A stretch of 21,992 bases of DNA from positions 1 to 21,992 of IMG/VR virus record IMGVR_UViG_3300017991_003649. One strand, given 5' to 3'. A model generated the notes under the pieces. The model had not been told where the DNA came from and ran no database searches. It saw only the letters and a list, made by a program, of their open reading frames with translations. The DNA comes from a virus. Both the position numbers and the translations under genes were made by a program. Positions 1-6,296 of this stretch are shown here, one piece after another (position 1 is the stretch's first letter; every line of letters begins with the position of its first letter).

Positions 1-1
1 C

Positions 2-133
2 GGTAGTCTTGGCAAAAAGGGCAAGGTGCCAAAGCCAGAAGATGTTGACAAAGACGCTGAGGAATTTCGCGATCTTGATCACATCAGGCTACATTTAGAA
101 GGAAAAGGCTACAAACCTCGCGTTTCTGAATAA
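2..133 (+). CDS. C-terminal fragment of an unknown protein (5' truncated by window)
   Basis: An open frame runs from the window edge to a TAA at 131-133 and gives 43 residues. The fragment is highly charged, with a basic start rich in Lys/Gly followed by an acidic Glu/Asp stretch and a basic tail ending in PRVSE. No domain is recognisable and the N-terminus lies outside the window. The codon pattern is coding-like and the stop is followed by hairpin-forming, non-coding sequence, which fits the end of a transcription unit. Function unknown. Confidence 0.6.
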   Translation, partial: GSLGKKGKVPKPEDVDKDAEEFRDLDHIRLHLEGKGYKPRVSE

Positions 134-207
134 CCCTCTCTCGGGCCTGTCACCGAGACAAAAGATAGAGACAGGTGGCGGGGTATCGGTTATGCCGACT
201 CTCCATT

Positions 208-236
208 CGGCCCCTCATATGAGGGGCCGTCTTATG
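208..236 (+). terminator. Perfect 22-base palindrome, probable terminator
   Basis: Positions 208-229 form a perfect inverted repeat (arm CGGCCCCTCAT, centre CATATG) followed by TCTTAT. In RNA this gives a GC-rich stem with a small loop and a short U-containing tail. It lies between the end of the upstream gene and the 119-aa cistron, as expected for a terminator. A perfect DNA dyad could also be a protein-binding operator. Confidence 0.55.
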
Positions 237-256
237 TCCAAAGATATACCTTCTGT

Positions 257-265
257 CAAATATAA
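257..265 (+). promoter_or_regulatory. Candidate AT-rich late-type promoter element
   Basis: CAAATATAA lies 61 bases upstream of the ATG at 326, after the 208-229 hairpin. The 8-mer AAATATAA recurs in the gaps before the sheath gene (9893-9900) and the collagen gene (17446-17453). T4-type late promoters are a single AT-rich octamer (TATAAATA), so a diverged equivalent is conceivable. This rests on only three intergenic copies; another copy lies inside a gene at 5185-5192. Confidence 0.28.
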
Positions 266-325
266 GATGTTGGAATTTGATCCGTTGTGGATACGGATAC
301 TTTTTGTTGACAGAAGGAGATTGTC

Positions 326-685
326 ATGGCTAGCCAACCCGCGAACACTGAGATTACTGTTTATCGTCGGGTGAGGGCTCAGGTCGAGGCAAAGCGCCAT
401 GACCCTGTAAACATCATCGGTAGAATCCGCCCCCAGATTTTGGTGGTTCCTGCTGAGGAGATCAGGGTTGTGGAAACTCGCGACAACCTGGTAACCGACG
501 CTTGGCGTCTTGGTCACCCGCTTGTTCGCTACGCTCGCGCCGAGAAGACACCTGCAGACCTCTACGCAAGCGCTTCTGGCATGGACTTCCCAGTTCGTCT
601 CACGAACACTCACCGGGATCGTTTCATGCAGAAGACTGCAGAGAATGTCACAGACGACATTCACCAAGACGCCCGCGATGCGTAA
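326..685 (+). CDS. Unknown 119-aa protein, probably abundant, monocistronic
   Basis: The start is the ATG at 326, with a good Shine-Dalgarno (AAGGAGA, 314-320) five bases upstream. The product is 119 residues, with no signal peptide or membrane segment. The N-terminal half is basic with short beta-like stretches, and the C-terminal half is rich in Asp, Arg and Thr. I do not recognise the family. Arg is mostly CGT/CGC and Ile ATC, unlike the AGG/ATA-rich kinase downstream and closer to the sheath gene. With a hairpin terminator on each side this suggests a strongly expressed single gene, possibly a minor virion or decoration protein; that role is inference only. Confidence 0.75.
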   Translation: MASQPANTEITVYRRVRAQVEAKRHDPVNIIGRIRPQILVVPAEEIRVVETRDNLVTDAWRLGHPLVRYARAEKTPADLYASASGMDFPVRLTNTHRDRFMQKTAENVTDDIHQDARDA

Positions 686-708
686 TCGTAAGCAACACCT
701 GGTATTTG

Positions 709-740
709 AAAAGGGAGCGCAATCTTGCGCTCCCTTTTCT
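709..740 (+). terminator. Rho-independent terminator after the 119-aa gene
   Basis: A perfect 14-bp inverted repeat (709-722 with 725-738) has a GGGAGCGC core and a run of four T at its 3' end. It follows the stop at 685 by 23 bases. Its 3' sequence TCCCTTTTCTGTAG is shared with the terminator after the sheath gene. The flanking A/T pairs would let it work partly on both strands. Confidence 0.85.
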
Positions 741-750
741 GTAGGAATAT

Positions 751-1692
751 ATGAGATCATTAATACAAGAATATGTAAATAAATTCAAATCACTGAAAGT
801 GCTGGTAATAGGTGATGTAATACTTGATCATTATGTTGTTGGCACAGCCACCAGGATAAGCAGGGAAGCACCAGTACCAATACTTGAGGTAGATAGCGAA
901 TTTGATAGGCTTGGTGGTGCTGGAAATGTTGCTGCCAACATTGCTAGTCTTGGCGCAAAAGCCCATTTGGTGTCCGCCATAGGCCACGACGATCTTGGCG
1001 TTAGGACACAATGCCATAATCTTGGCATACGAACAACTTTGTTTCCATTTCTTCCAAGAACAATCAAGAAAACCAGAATGTTGTCTGGTAACCAACAGTT
1101 ATTACGTGTTGATTGGGAAGATTATTTAATTTTATCAATAGAACAGAGAGACCAGATATATAGGAAACTTGCAGAGTTGATGCCAGAGCATGATGTCATA
1201 CTCATAAGTGATTATAACAAGGGCATGATTATAGAAGATGTTTTGTATCAAGCCAGGAGTATGAGGAAACCAGTAGTTGTTGATCCAAAACCAAAGAACC
1301 AGAAATGTTATCATGGTGTCGATTTAATAACACCTAACTTTGATGAGGCATTGGAAATGCTTGGTTCTGACGATGCATCCCCAGAAATGGCTGCTAATGA
1401 TTTGAGCATGAAGTTTGGTTGCAGCACGTTGGTTACTTTGGGTGCTGGTGGTATGTGTTTGTGCGGTGATACACGACAATTTGCCACAATACCAACAGTT
1501 GCTAAAGAAGTTTGCGATGTAACCGGTGCTGGTGATACCGTTGTTGCGGTTATGGCTTTATGTATGGCGGCACATATTGACTTGTTGCATGCCTCCAATT
1601 TGGCCAATATAGCGGCCGGGATTGTGGTTGGAAGGGTTGGCACATCCTGGATCACCACCGAAGATCTTGTGGCGGCCGGGCAACGCCTCTAA
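751..1692 (+). CDS. hldA: PfkB-family heptose-7-phosphate kinase (HldA / HldE kinase domain, RfaE1)
   Basis: A 313-aa ribokinase/PfkB-family sugar kinase. In HldE/HldA this domain phosphorylates D-glycero-beta-D-manno-heptose 7-phosphate at C1 on the way to ADP-heptose, the precursor of the LPS inner core. Visible motifs are GDVILD (residues 21-26), ISREAPVP at 36-43 (close to the RfaE ISPEAPVP signature), GGAGN (55-59) followed by a typical sugar-binding stretch, SGNQQLLRVD near 111-120, and DVTGAGD (256-262) with catalytic base Asp262 and the anion hole. The length matches the kinase half of HldE; the C-terminal cytidylyl/adenylyltransferase half is absent. The ATG at 751 lies only 10 bases after a terminator stem, and its ribosome site (TAGGAA) is inside the terminator tail. 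Another PfkB sugar specificity cannot be excluded. Confidence 0.85.
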   Translation: MRSLIQEYVNKFKSLKVLVIGDVILDHYVVGTATRISREAPVPILEVDSEFDRLGGAGNVAANIASLGAKAHLVSAIGHDDLGVRTQCHNLGIRTTLFPFLPRTIKKTRMLSGNQQLLRVDWEDYLILSIEQRDQIYRKLAELMPEHDVILISDYNKGMIIEDVLYQARSMRKPVVVDPKPKNQKCYHGVDLITPNFDEALEMLGSDDASPEMAANDLSMKFGCSTLVTLGAGGMCLCGDTRQFATIPTVAKEVCDVTGAGDTVVAVMALCMAAHIDLLHASNLANIAAGIVVGRVGTSWITTEDLVAAGQRL

Positions 1693-1728
1693 ACAAAAAT
1701 ATTATAGTTTAAGAATAAGGAGATATCC

Positions 1729-2235
1729 ATGATATCTGTCCCTTACGTTGTCTATGCACGTATCGATCCGGATAGGGCTCGCGGACGTCGTTTGGAGTAC
1801 GTTCGAGATATGGAAAAAATTGTTACGCAGATCAAGATGGACCTTGATGATGCTGGCGGCTTTGTGTTGGCAGAATCGCAGATTGCATCAACGCCACAAT
1901 TCGGGAATTTCCCTGCCCGTGTTACTATCGTTGGCTTTGACAACATTCCAGAGGACAATTTTCAACCAGCAACTAAGATTACTAAAGATGCACCAGGAAC
2001 AGACCCAGCATCTGCTGACGTTTTATATGTTCCACCACAAAATCGTAAAGTAAAGAGCGGTTATGAAGGCACCATGACATTGCATCCACAGGGTCAGCAA
2101 TTAGATCCAAAAACTAGAGCGTATATGCTTGCTTTGAAAACGAATTTGGAATCTGCCAGCCCGTGGCTCGGTGACATTCGTAGAATTGATTATATGGGTA
2201 TAATTTTCGGTGAGCGCGGTTATAGCTTCCAATAA
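1729..2235 (+). CDS. Unknown 168-aa protein
   Basis: The ATG at 1729 has a strong Shine-Dalgarno (AAGGAGA, 1718-1724). The protein is soluble, without membrane segments. An Arg-rich N-terminal section is followed by a likely amphipathic helix (about residues 25-45), a Pro/Asp-rich middle and a C-terminus ending in GERGYSFQ. I recognise no family. The next gene starts 9 bases after its stop, so the two are probably co-transcribed. Position between the kinase and the neck genes suggests, weakly, a structural or assembly role. Confidence 0.75.
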   Translation: MISVPYVVYARIDPDRARGRRLEYVRDMEKIVTQIKMDLDDAGGFVLAESQIASTPQFGNFPARVTIVGFDNIPEDNFQPATKITKDAPGTDPASADVLYVPPQNRKVKSGYEGTMTLHPQGQQLDPKTRAYMLALKTNLESASPWLGDIRRIDYMGIIFGERGYSFQ

Positions 2236-2244
2236 GGAGACACA

Positions 2245-2625
2245 GTGCATATAGTCACTGAAGATCGAGTAATATCAGTCAACAACGGTGTTCAAGTCAT
2301 GCTTGAAGTTGGCGATAAAGTGGAGACCGTTACTGAAGGCTCGATTATGCGTAAGGCACTAATGGTTGGTGATGGTGACAATGCAAAATATTATGTTGCG
2401 TCAAGTGCTCAGGACAACTGGCTTTTGAAATTTGTTGAGAGATTGTGCAAAAAGATTAATCATGGTCCTGCTCGAGTTGTTCATAAGACTCCGCCGAAGA
2501 AGAGGATTCGCACGATTCGCACGTTTCTGGATGAGTTGATTCCTGTTGATGTTCCTTCTGATGTTCCTTATGATGTTCCTTCTGATGATGGCGCTGACAA
2601 GGCTGAACCACCCGCCAAGCCCTAA
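2245..2625 (+). CDS. Unknown 126-aa protein with Asp-Val-Pro-Ser repeat tail
   Basis: It starts with GTG at 2245, supported by AAGGAGA at 2234-2240 four bases upstream. Residues 1-70 look like a small beta-rich domain (alternating Val/Ile with Gly/Asp turns). They are followed by a basic linker and an acidic Pro-rich tail made from a 12-base tandem repeat (DVPS/DVPY units, DNA 2548-2583). The last 170 bases lie opposite a minus-strand gene that also reads through the repeat. Family and function unknown. The globular N-terminal half supports a real gene; the repeat tail is probably disordered. Confidence 0.65.
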   Translation: MHIVTEDRVISVNNGVQVMLEVGDKVETVTEGSIMRKALMVGDGDNAKYYVASSAQDNWLLKFVERLCKKINHGPARVVHKTPPKKRIRTIRTFLDELIPVDVPSDVPYDVPSDDGADKAEPPAKP

Positions 2626-2818
2626 CGTTTCTTCCCTCTATTCCTTTTAAATGGACCATTTCTCTTGGGATTGGAACTGATATTGGAATGTCTGGGAATG
2701 AAGCGTAAACATAATCTTCATCAACAAAGGATATTTTGCCGTCTCTGTCCTTGCCTTCTCTGATTACGTCCCCGGCAAGTGGGGGCGCGAATTGAGATGC
2801 GCGACTTTTATGCCCCAT
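2456..2818 (-). CDS. Unknown 120-aa minus-strand protein, 3' end overlaps the plus-strand gene
   Basis: It reads leftward from an ATG at 2816-2818; an in-frame stop just upstream leaves no alternative ATG. Residues 1-60 look like a genuine small domain, with a GDVIR motif, FVDEDYVY and PIPREMVHLKG, resembling an SH3-like barrel. Codon use there is phage-like, and the plus strand (2626-2886) has no gene. From about residue 66 the frame runs antisense to the plus-strand gene and becomes a low-complexity His/Gln/Lys/Glu tail followed by a Cys/Ser/Glu-rich end. There is no good Shine-Dalgarno, which lowers confidence. The protein could be cut short by an unseen sequence error; otherwise this is a real 170-base antiparallel overlap. 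Confidence 0.5.
   Translation of the reverse strand: MGHKSRASQFAPPLAGDVIREGKDRDGKISFVDEDYVYASFPDIPISVPIPREMVHLKGIEGRNVRAWRVVQPCQRHHQKEHHKEHQKEHQQESTHPETCESCESSSSAESYEQLEQDHD
2548..2583. repeat. Three 12-base tandem units inside two opposed reading frames
   Basis: Three units of GATGTTCCTTCT or GATGTTCCTTAT lie head to tail. On the plus strand they encode Asp-Val-Pro-Ser/Tyr; on the minus strand they encode the Lys/Glu/His/Gln-rich tail of the 120-aa gene. The unit length is a multiple of three, so unit gain or loss keeps both frames. Confidence 0.8.
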
Positions 2819-2856
2819 ACTTTATCTTTGCTTGTTACATAAGGATACTTGAGTTC

Positions 2857-2893
2857 TAGACACAAAAATAACTACGGGATCATATTGTGTCTA
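2857..2893 (+). promoter_or_regulatory. Inverted repeat covering the GTG start at 2887
   Basis: TAGACACAA (2857-2865) pairs perfectly with TTGTGTCTA (2885-2893) across a 19-base spacer. The right arm contains the GTG start codon at 2887, and the spacer holds the only weak ribosome-site candidate (ACGGGA). As RNA this would bury the start codon; as DNA it could be an operator between the diverging genes at 2818 and 2887. The function is inferred. Confidence 0.4.
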
Positions 2894-3129
2894 AGTTTGC
2901 TTTTATATGCGACAGGCATGATTCAATAAAATCTTGGTCTGATGACATTGAAGCAGAAGCCGATAAGATAGAGAACACCAGATTACGCAGACGAATAATT
3001 TCACTTGCCAGAAAGATACAAAAAGAGGTAGTGAAAGCCAAAGACTCTGGTCAGTCTATGGAAAATCGTTTGATGGAGTACAGTCAAGCCATAGAAGGTC
3101 TCGGGTTCAAGAGATCTAAGAAAACATAA
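2887..3129 (+). CDS. Unknown 80-aa protein, GTG start
   Basis: The start is GTG at 2887; no in-frame ATG fits the charged helical body better. The product is 80 residues, mostly helical and charged. Residues 18-70 are rich in Lys, Arg and Glu with a coiled-coil-like spacing of hydrophobics, and the C-terminus is basic (RSKKT). There is no recognised family. It sits 15 bases before the gp13-like gene, so it is probably co-transcribed with it. The weak Shine-Dalgarno and the inverted repeat over the start suggest controlled translation. Confidence 0.6.
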   Translation: MSKFAFICDRHDSIKSWSDDIEAEADKIENTRLRRRIISLARKIQKEVVKAKDSGQSMENRLMEYSQAIEGLGFKRSKKT

Positions 3130-3144
3130 TTCAAGAGGATAGCT

Positions 3145-3882
3145 ATGGCAATCATATCACCAACAGACTTACCAAAAGTCCTAAGAGTTGACTCAAACCC
3201 ACTTAAGTTGCGCATTTTACATCACTTTGGTCACCCAAATGTCAGAGTCGAATTGACAGAAGAGCAACTTGAAGAGATGTTGAGGGTTGTTGGCGATTTT
3301 ATAGCCCAATATTTTCCCAAGGAAGAGAGGTATGCTTTTTTCTACACCAAACCTCTTGTAGCAACTTATGACTTGCCAGAGGATGCATATTGGGTAAGGG
3401 AAGTGGGTTGGGACCCAGTAGTTACCAGGATCAATGACATTTTCAGCGCCGAGATGTTCCTGTTTAATATCGGCAATATAACTGGTATCCAGAACATGTT
3501 ACTGGACTATCACCTACTTCAGGCGTATCGCAAGTTTTCCCAACGTATTTTAAGTACAGAGGGAAGTTGGGAGGTTGGTGGAGACAACAAAATCCGCCTG
3601 AAACCCACTCCGAAAGGCAGCTTCCCGGTTATTGTTCGATATATTCCATCAGTTGATGAATTTAAGCTTCCATCAGCAAAAGACGTTTGCACTAGAGCAT
3701 TAATAGCTGAGGCTAAGATCATACTGGGTCACACCCGTCGTAAACTCACATTACCATCACCGGACGGAGGTACTTTACAGTTGGATGGCGCTGAACTCGT
3801 CAATGAAGGGCGAGAGGAAAAGAAGGAAATCATCCAAGACGCCATTAATCTTGGTGAACCACTAGGTTTCATTATTAAATGA
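3145..3882 (+). CDS. Neck protein, T4 gp13-like
   Basis: A 245-aa protein matching the T4 gp13 pattern; gp13 forms part of the head-tail neck. The N-terminus has a 'LRILHHFGHPNVRVELTEEQL' type segment, like the gp13 start where a small domain is followed by a ligand helix. The C-terminus has a LPSPDGGTLQLDGAELVNEG-type stretch then an acidic helix ending in PLGFIIK, close to the gp13 ending (LPGGVTVDGQ..., then PPFGILVG). The protein is shorter than T4 gp13 (about 309 aa), with a compact middle. The ATG at 3145 is preceded by AGAGGA at 3134-3139. In T4 gene 14 follows directly; here about 4 kb of accessory genes lie between. Confidence 0.78.
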   Translation: MAIISPTDLPKVLRVDSNPLKLRILHHFGHPNVRVELTEEQLEEMLRVVGDFIAQYFPKEERYAFFYTKPLVATYDLPEDAYWVREVGWDPVVTRINDIFSAEMFLFNIGNITGIQNMLLDYHLLQAYRKFSQRILSTEGSWEVGGDNKIRLKPTPKGSFPVIVRYIPSVDEFKLPSAKDVCTRALIAEAKIILGHTRRKLTLPSPDGGTLQLDGAELVNEGREEKKEIIQDAINLGEPLGFIIK

Positions 3883-3923
3883 CACATCAAATTTCTCACG
3901 CAGATATCAGATTTTCATGGTAG

Positions 3924-3985
3924 GGGCGAATTGGTTCGTCGCCCGGTGGAGTGGCGTGGTTGGAGCCGACTCCACATTATTTTAG
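3924..3985 (+). terminator. Two tandem hairpins between the neck gene and the ATPase
   Basis: The first stem is GGGCGA (3924-3929) with TCGCCC (3939-3944). The second is GTGGAGTGGC (3946-3955) with GCC-G-ACTCCAC (3965-3975, one bulged base), followed by ATTATTTTAGG. The second, with its T-rich tail, could be a terminator or attenuator marking the start of the accessory block. It lies just upstream of the ATPase ribosome site, so it could also act on translation. Confidence 0.4.
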
Positions 3986-3995
3986 GAGACAATAT

Positions 3996-5048
3996 ATGTC
4001 AGTGAGCGTAAATTCTCAAATGCAGAGGGTTTCTGACCTTTTGGTTGGTGCTGGTGCCACAGAAGATGAAGTCAAGGCCCTACTTATTAACCTCGCAGAA
4101 AGGTCAAAGTCTGGATACATACAATGGGCGACTGATGACAATCAGATATTCTGCCCATGTAGTAATACCTGCAATGAACTAGTACCTGGCATATATGAGG
4201 CACACTCGTCTGATCGGCGTGGATTCTATTTTGAGAGAATTCCGATTAAGACTGAGAACCTACTTCACTTACCAAATACAACGAGTGATAACGTCATCGA
4301 AGAGATAATTAAGTTTTGGGAAAGAGAAGAGGTCTTTAGGCGGTATAAGTTGGCTTATAAGCGTGGCATTTTGCTTTATGGCCCACAGGGTACCGGCAAG
4401 AGTTGTACAATACAGCTTGTGATGGAAGACGTTGTCAATCGTGGCGGCATAGTTCTCAAGTACACCAACATAAGGCTGGTTATCAGAGGCCTTAGAATTT
4501 TAAGGCAGATACAACCAACTACGCCGCTTGTTGTTCTCATGGAAGACATCGATTCTATCATTGAGGAAGATAGCGAAAGTGACGTGTTGCAACTTCTTGA
4601 TGGTGTTGATAGCATAGACAAAGCGGTGTTTTTGGCCACAACCAACTATCCCGAGAGGCTTGGTAAGAGAGTTATTAACAGGCCAAGCCGATTTGATAAG
4701 AGAATCGAAGTTGGACCACTTACTAGGGAAAACAGAAGGCTATATTTTGAATTCTTGCTAAAGAATGGTGAACAAACAGCCGATGATGCCAATATTGATA
4801 TGGATCGCTGGGTCGATGATACGGATAACATGTCAATTGCACATCTGAAGGAATTGTTCTCCGCAGTGATTATTTTGGGTGATACATACCCAGAGGCATT
4901 GGAAGTTCTGAAAAGCATGAGTTCGGTAGAGTTAGACAGCGAAGACTTCGAAAAGAATAGTAAACCAGCAGTCGGATTTGGAAGGGGTAGGGTTCCAAAA
5001 ATGGTCAGACCAGCTCTTGATTACGAAGATGATGAAGATGACTGGTAA
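3996..5048 (+). CDS. AAA+ ATPase, BCS1/VPS4-like core
   Basis: A 350-aa protein with one AAA+ module. Walker A is GPQGTGKS at residues 129-136, and Walker B is LVVLMEDID around 178-186, with the Glu-Asp form seen in BCS1-type ATPases. Next come a sensor-1 ATTN and an arginine-finger-type RPSRFDKRI. The N-terminal 110 residues hold a Cys cluster (CPCSNTC) that could bind a metal. The C-terminus is very acidic (DYEDDEDDW). I chose the ATG at 3996 because TAGGAGA precedes it by six bases; an upstream in-frame ATG at 3951 lies inside a hairpin. Family members remodel proteins using ATP; the substrate here is unknown. Its 3' end overlaps the start of the SEC-C gene by 11 bases. Confidence 0.88.
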   Translation: MSVSVNSQMQRVSDLLVGAGATEDEVKALLINLAERSKSGYIQWATDDNQIFCPCSNTCNELVPGIYEAHSSDRRGFYFERIPIKTENLLHLPNTTSDNVIEEIIKFWEREEVFRRYKLAYKRGILLYGPQGTGKSCTIQLVMEDVVNRGGIVLKYTNIRLVIRGLRILRQIQPTTPLVVLMEDIDSIIEEDSESDVLQLLDGVDSIDKAVFLATTNYPERLGKRVINRPSRFDKRIEVGPLTRENRRLYFEFLLKNGEQTADDANIDMDRWVDDTDNMSIAHLKELFSAVIILGDTYPEALEVLKSMSSVELDSEDFEKNSKPAVGFGRGRVPKMVRPALDYEDDEDDW

Positions 5049-5214
5049 AGAGCCCGACAAAGTAAGAATTGAGTTCATAAATGTTGGGGAACAACCAGAT
5101 AGGACTATTCGAATTGCACCAATAATAGATGGTATTCCGCCAAGTCCGGGTCGCAATGACCCATGCCCCTGCAATAGTGGCAAGAAATATAAAAAGTGTT
5201 GCGGCAGGCGATAA
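5038..5214 (+). CDS. Small SEC-C zinc-motif protein
   Basis: A 58-aa protein ending in a textbook SEC-C motif ([22 protein letters not shown] about 5149-5208): CPC...CC, with the last metal ligand Cys rather than His. SEC-C binds zinc and in SecA mediates SecB and ribosome contacts; it also occurs as a short tag on many unrelated proteins. Residues 1-40 are beta-like ([10 protein letters not shown]). The ATG at 5038 overlaps the ATPase stop, and GAAG at 5025-5028 is a suitable ribosome site; ATGs at 5029 and 5032 are also in frame. Overlap with the ATPase implies coupled translation and a shared process. Confidence 0.75.
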   Translation: MTGKEPDKVRIEFINVGEQPDRTIRIAPIIDGIPPSPGRNDPCPCNSGKKYKKCCGRR

Positions 5215-5244
5215 GCCAAAGCCAAAGCCATTAAGGGGAAATAG

Positions 5245-6294
5245 ATGGCCAGACGGAAGACTCAAAGTATGAAGGCTATGGATATGACTGCCAAATTCAA
5301 TGAGGCAGTGGGTAGTGCTCCAGAAGGTAAAGTTGCGTTGTTTATGCATCGCAATCCAGATCCAGATGCCATGGGTGCTGCCGTAGGTTTACAGTGGCTT
5401 ATGCAAAAGGGATATGGAAGAGAAGTTGTTATTTTCTATAATGGTGAAGTTAGTCACTGGCAAAACAAAACCATGCTCAATGTTCTTGAGATTAGAATGG
5501 TGCCAGAAAGTGAGTATGTTGCTGATGATTATGCCATGACCGTAGTCGTAGATGCAACCACAAGTAACGCCAGTCCCAGTGAGGCAGACATCGTAATAGA
5601 TCATCACAGATCAAACGAAAAACATGCAAAATGTGCGATGGTTGAGGCTGTTGGTTCTGCATCCACGCTTGTTTGGGAATTGATCAGGGATGCTGATATT
5701 ACATTTGAAGATGATACCGATGAGAGAATTGCAACCTCAATGTTCATTGGTATAAGAGTTGATACCAATGAACTCATAAGTGAAACGGCGACCGATAGAG
5801 ATTATACTGCATCACAACAGCTGGCCCAGCATTTGGATAGAAAGAAGTTGGCTGCGGTTATCAACTATCCACTTCCACCGTACTTGTTTGAGCTAAGAAA
5901 ACTTCTTGATCAGGATGGCAATAGTGCTATCGAAAAATCATATTTTGTTGGCACTGTTGGTATTATATCGAAGGCCAAGCGAGATGCACTACCAATGATT
6001 GCTGATGAACGAGTTAGGGTAGAGGGAACTGAGACAGCGATTGTGTTTGCTGTTGTTGATAATGGCATCGATGTTAGTGTCAGAAGCCAAAATGCGTCCA
6101 TCGATATCGATGCTTTTTGTAAGAAGATATTTGGCAGTGATTTTGCCGGTGGCAAGTCCGGTGCTGGTGGGGCCTTCGTTCCACTCGGTATCCTTGGATA
6201 TGATAACCTGCCAGGTGAGAAAGTTAATGAGCTTTGGGAAGCACAGAAAAAGGCTCTATTCCACAAAATATTGCATGTAGCTCAGGGTAATTAG
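5245..6294 (+). CDS. DHH-DHHA1 phosphoesterase (NrnA / nanoRNase-like)
   Basis: A 349-aa DHH-superfamily protein with all metal-binding motifs: HRNPDPDA (residues 35-42), Asp103 in VVVDATT, DHH at 119-121 and Asp173 in RVDTNE. The C-terminal DHHA1 substrate-binding part shows a Gly-rich GGKSGAGGAF at about 302-311, like the GGGHxxAAG motif of NrnA. The family hydrolyses short RNA oligomers, pAp or cyclic dinucleotides with Mn2+. The length matches NrnA (about 310-350). The ATG at 5245 has AAGGGGAA at 5233-5240. The next gene starts 2 bases after its stop. Substrate cannot be read from sequence: nanoRNA turnover and removal of defence signal nucleotides are both possible. Confidence 0.85.
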   Translation: MARRKTQSMKAMDMTAKFNEAVGSAPEGKVALFMHRNPDPDAMGAAVGLQWLMQKGYGREVVIFYNGEVSHWQNKTMLNVLEIRMVPESEYVADDYAMTVVVDATTSNASPSEADIVIDHHRSNEKHAKCAMVEAVGSASTLVWELIRDADITFEDDTDERIATSMFIGIRVDTNELISETATDRDYTASQQLAQHLDRKKLAAVINYPLPPYLFELRKLLDQDGNSAIEKSYFVGTVGIISKAKRDALPMIADERVRVEGTETAIVFAVVDNGIDVSVRSQNASIDIDAFCKKIFGSDFAGGKSGAGGAFVPLGILGYDNLPGEKVNELWEAQKKALFHKILHVAQGN

Positions 6295-6296
6295 AT

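Noticed and set aside
134-325. A tRNA gene in the structured gap after the first stop
   Set aside because: Stems are short and do not fold into a cloverleaf; no T-loop or anticodon arm pattern is visible.
192-374. Plus-strand 60-codon frame starting at 192
   Set aside because: It crosses the 208-229 palindrome and overlaps the better supported 326 gene in another frame; no ribosome site.
215-760. Minus-strand 181-codon frame across the 119-aa gene and terminators
   Set aside because: It runs through two terminator stems, lacks a ribosome site, and the plus-strand gene has better codons and a strong start.
3951-3995. Earlier ATG at 3951 for the AAA+ ATPase
   Set aside because: It lies within a hairpin without a ribosome site, while the ATG at 3996 has TAGGAGA at good spacing.
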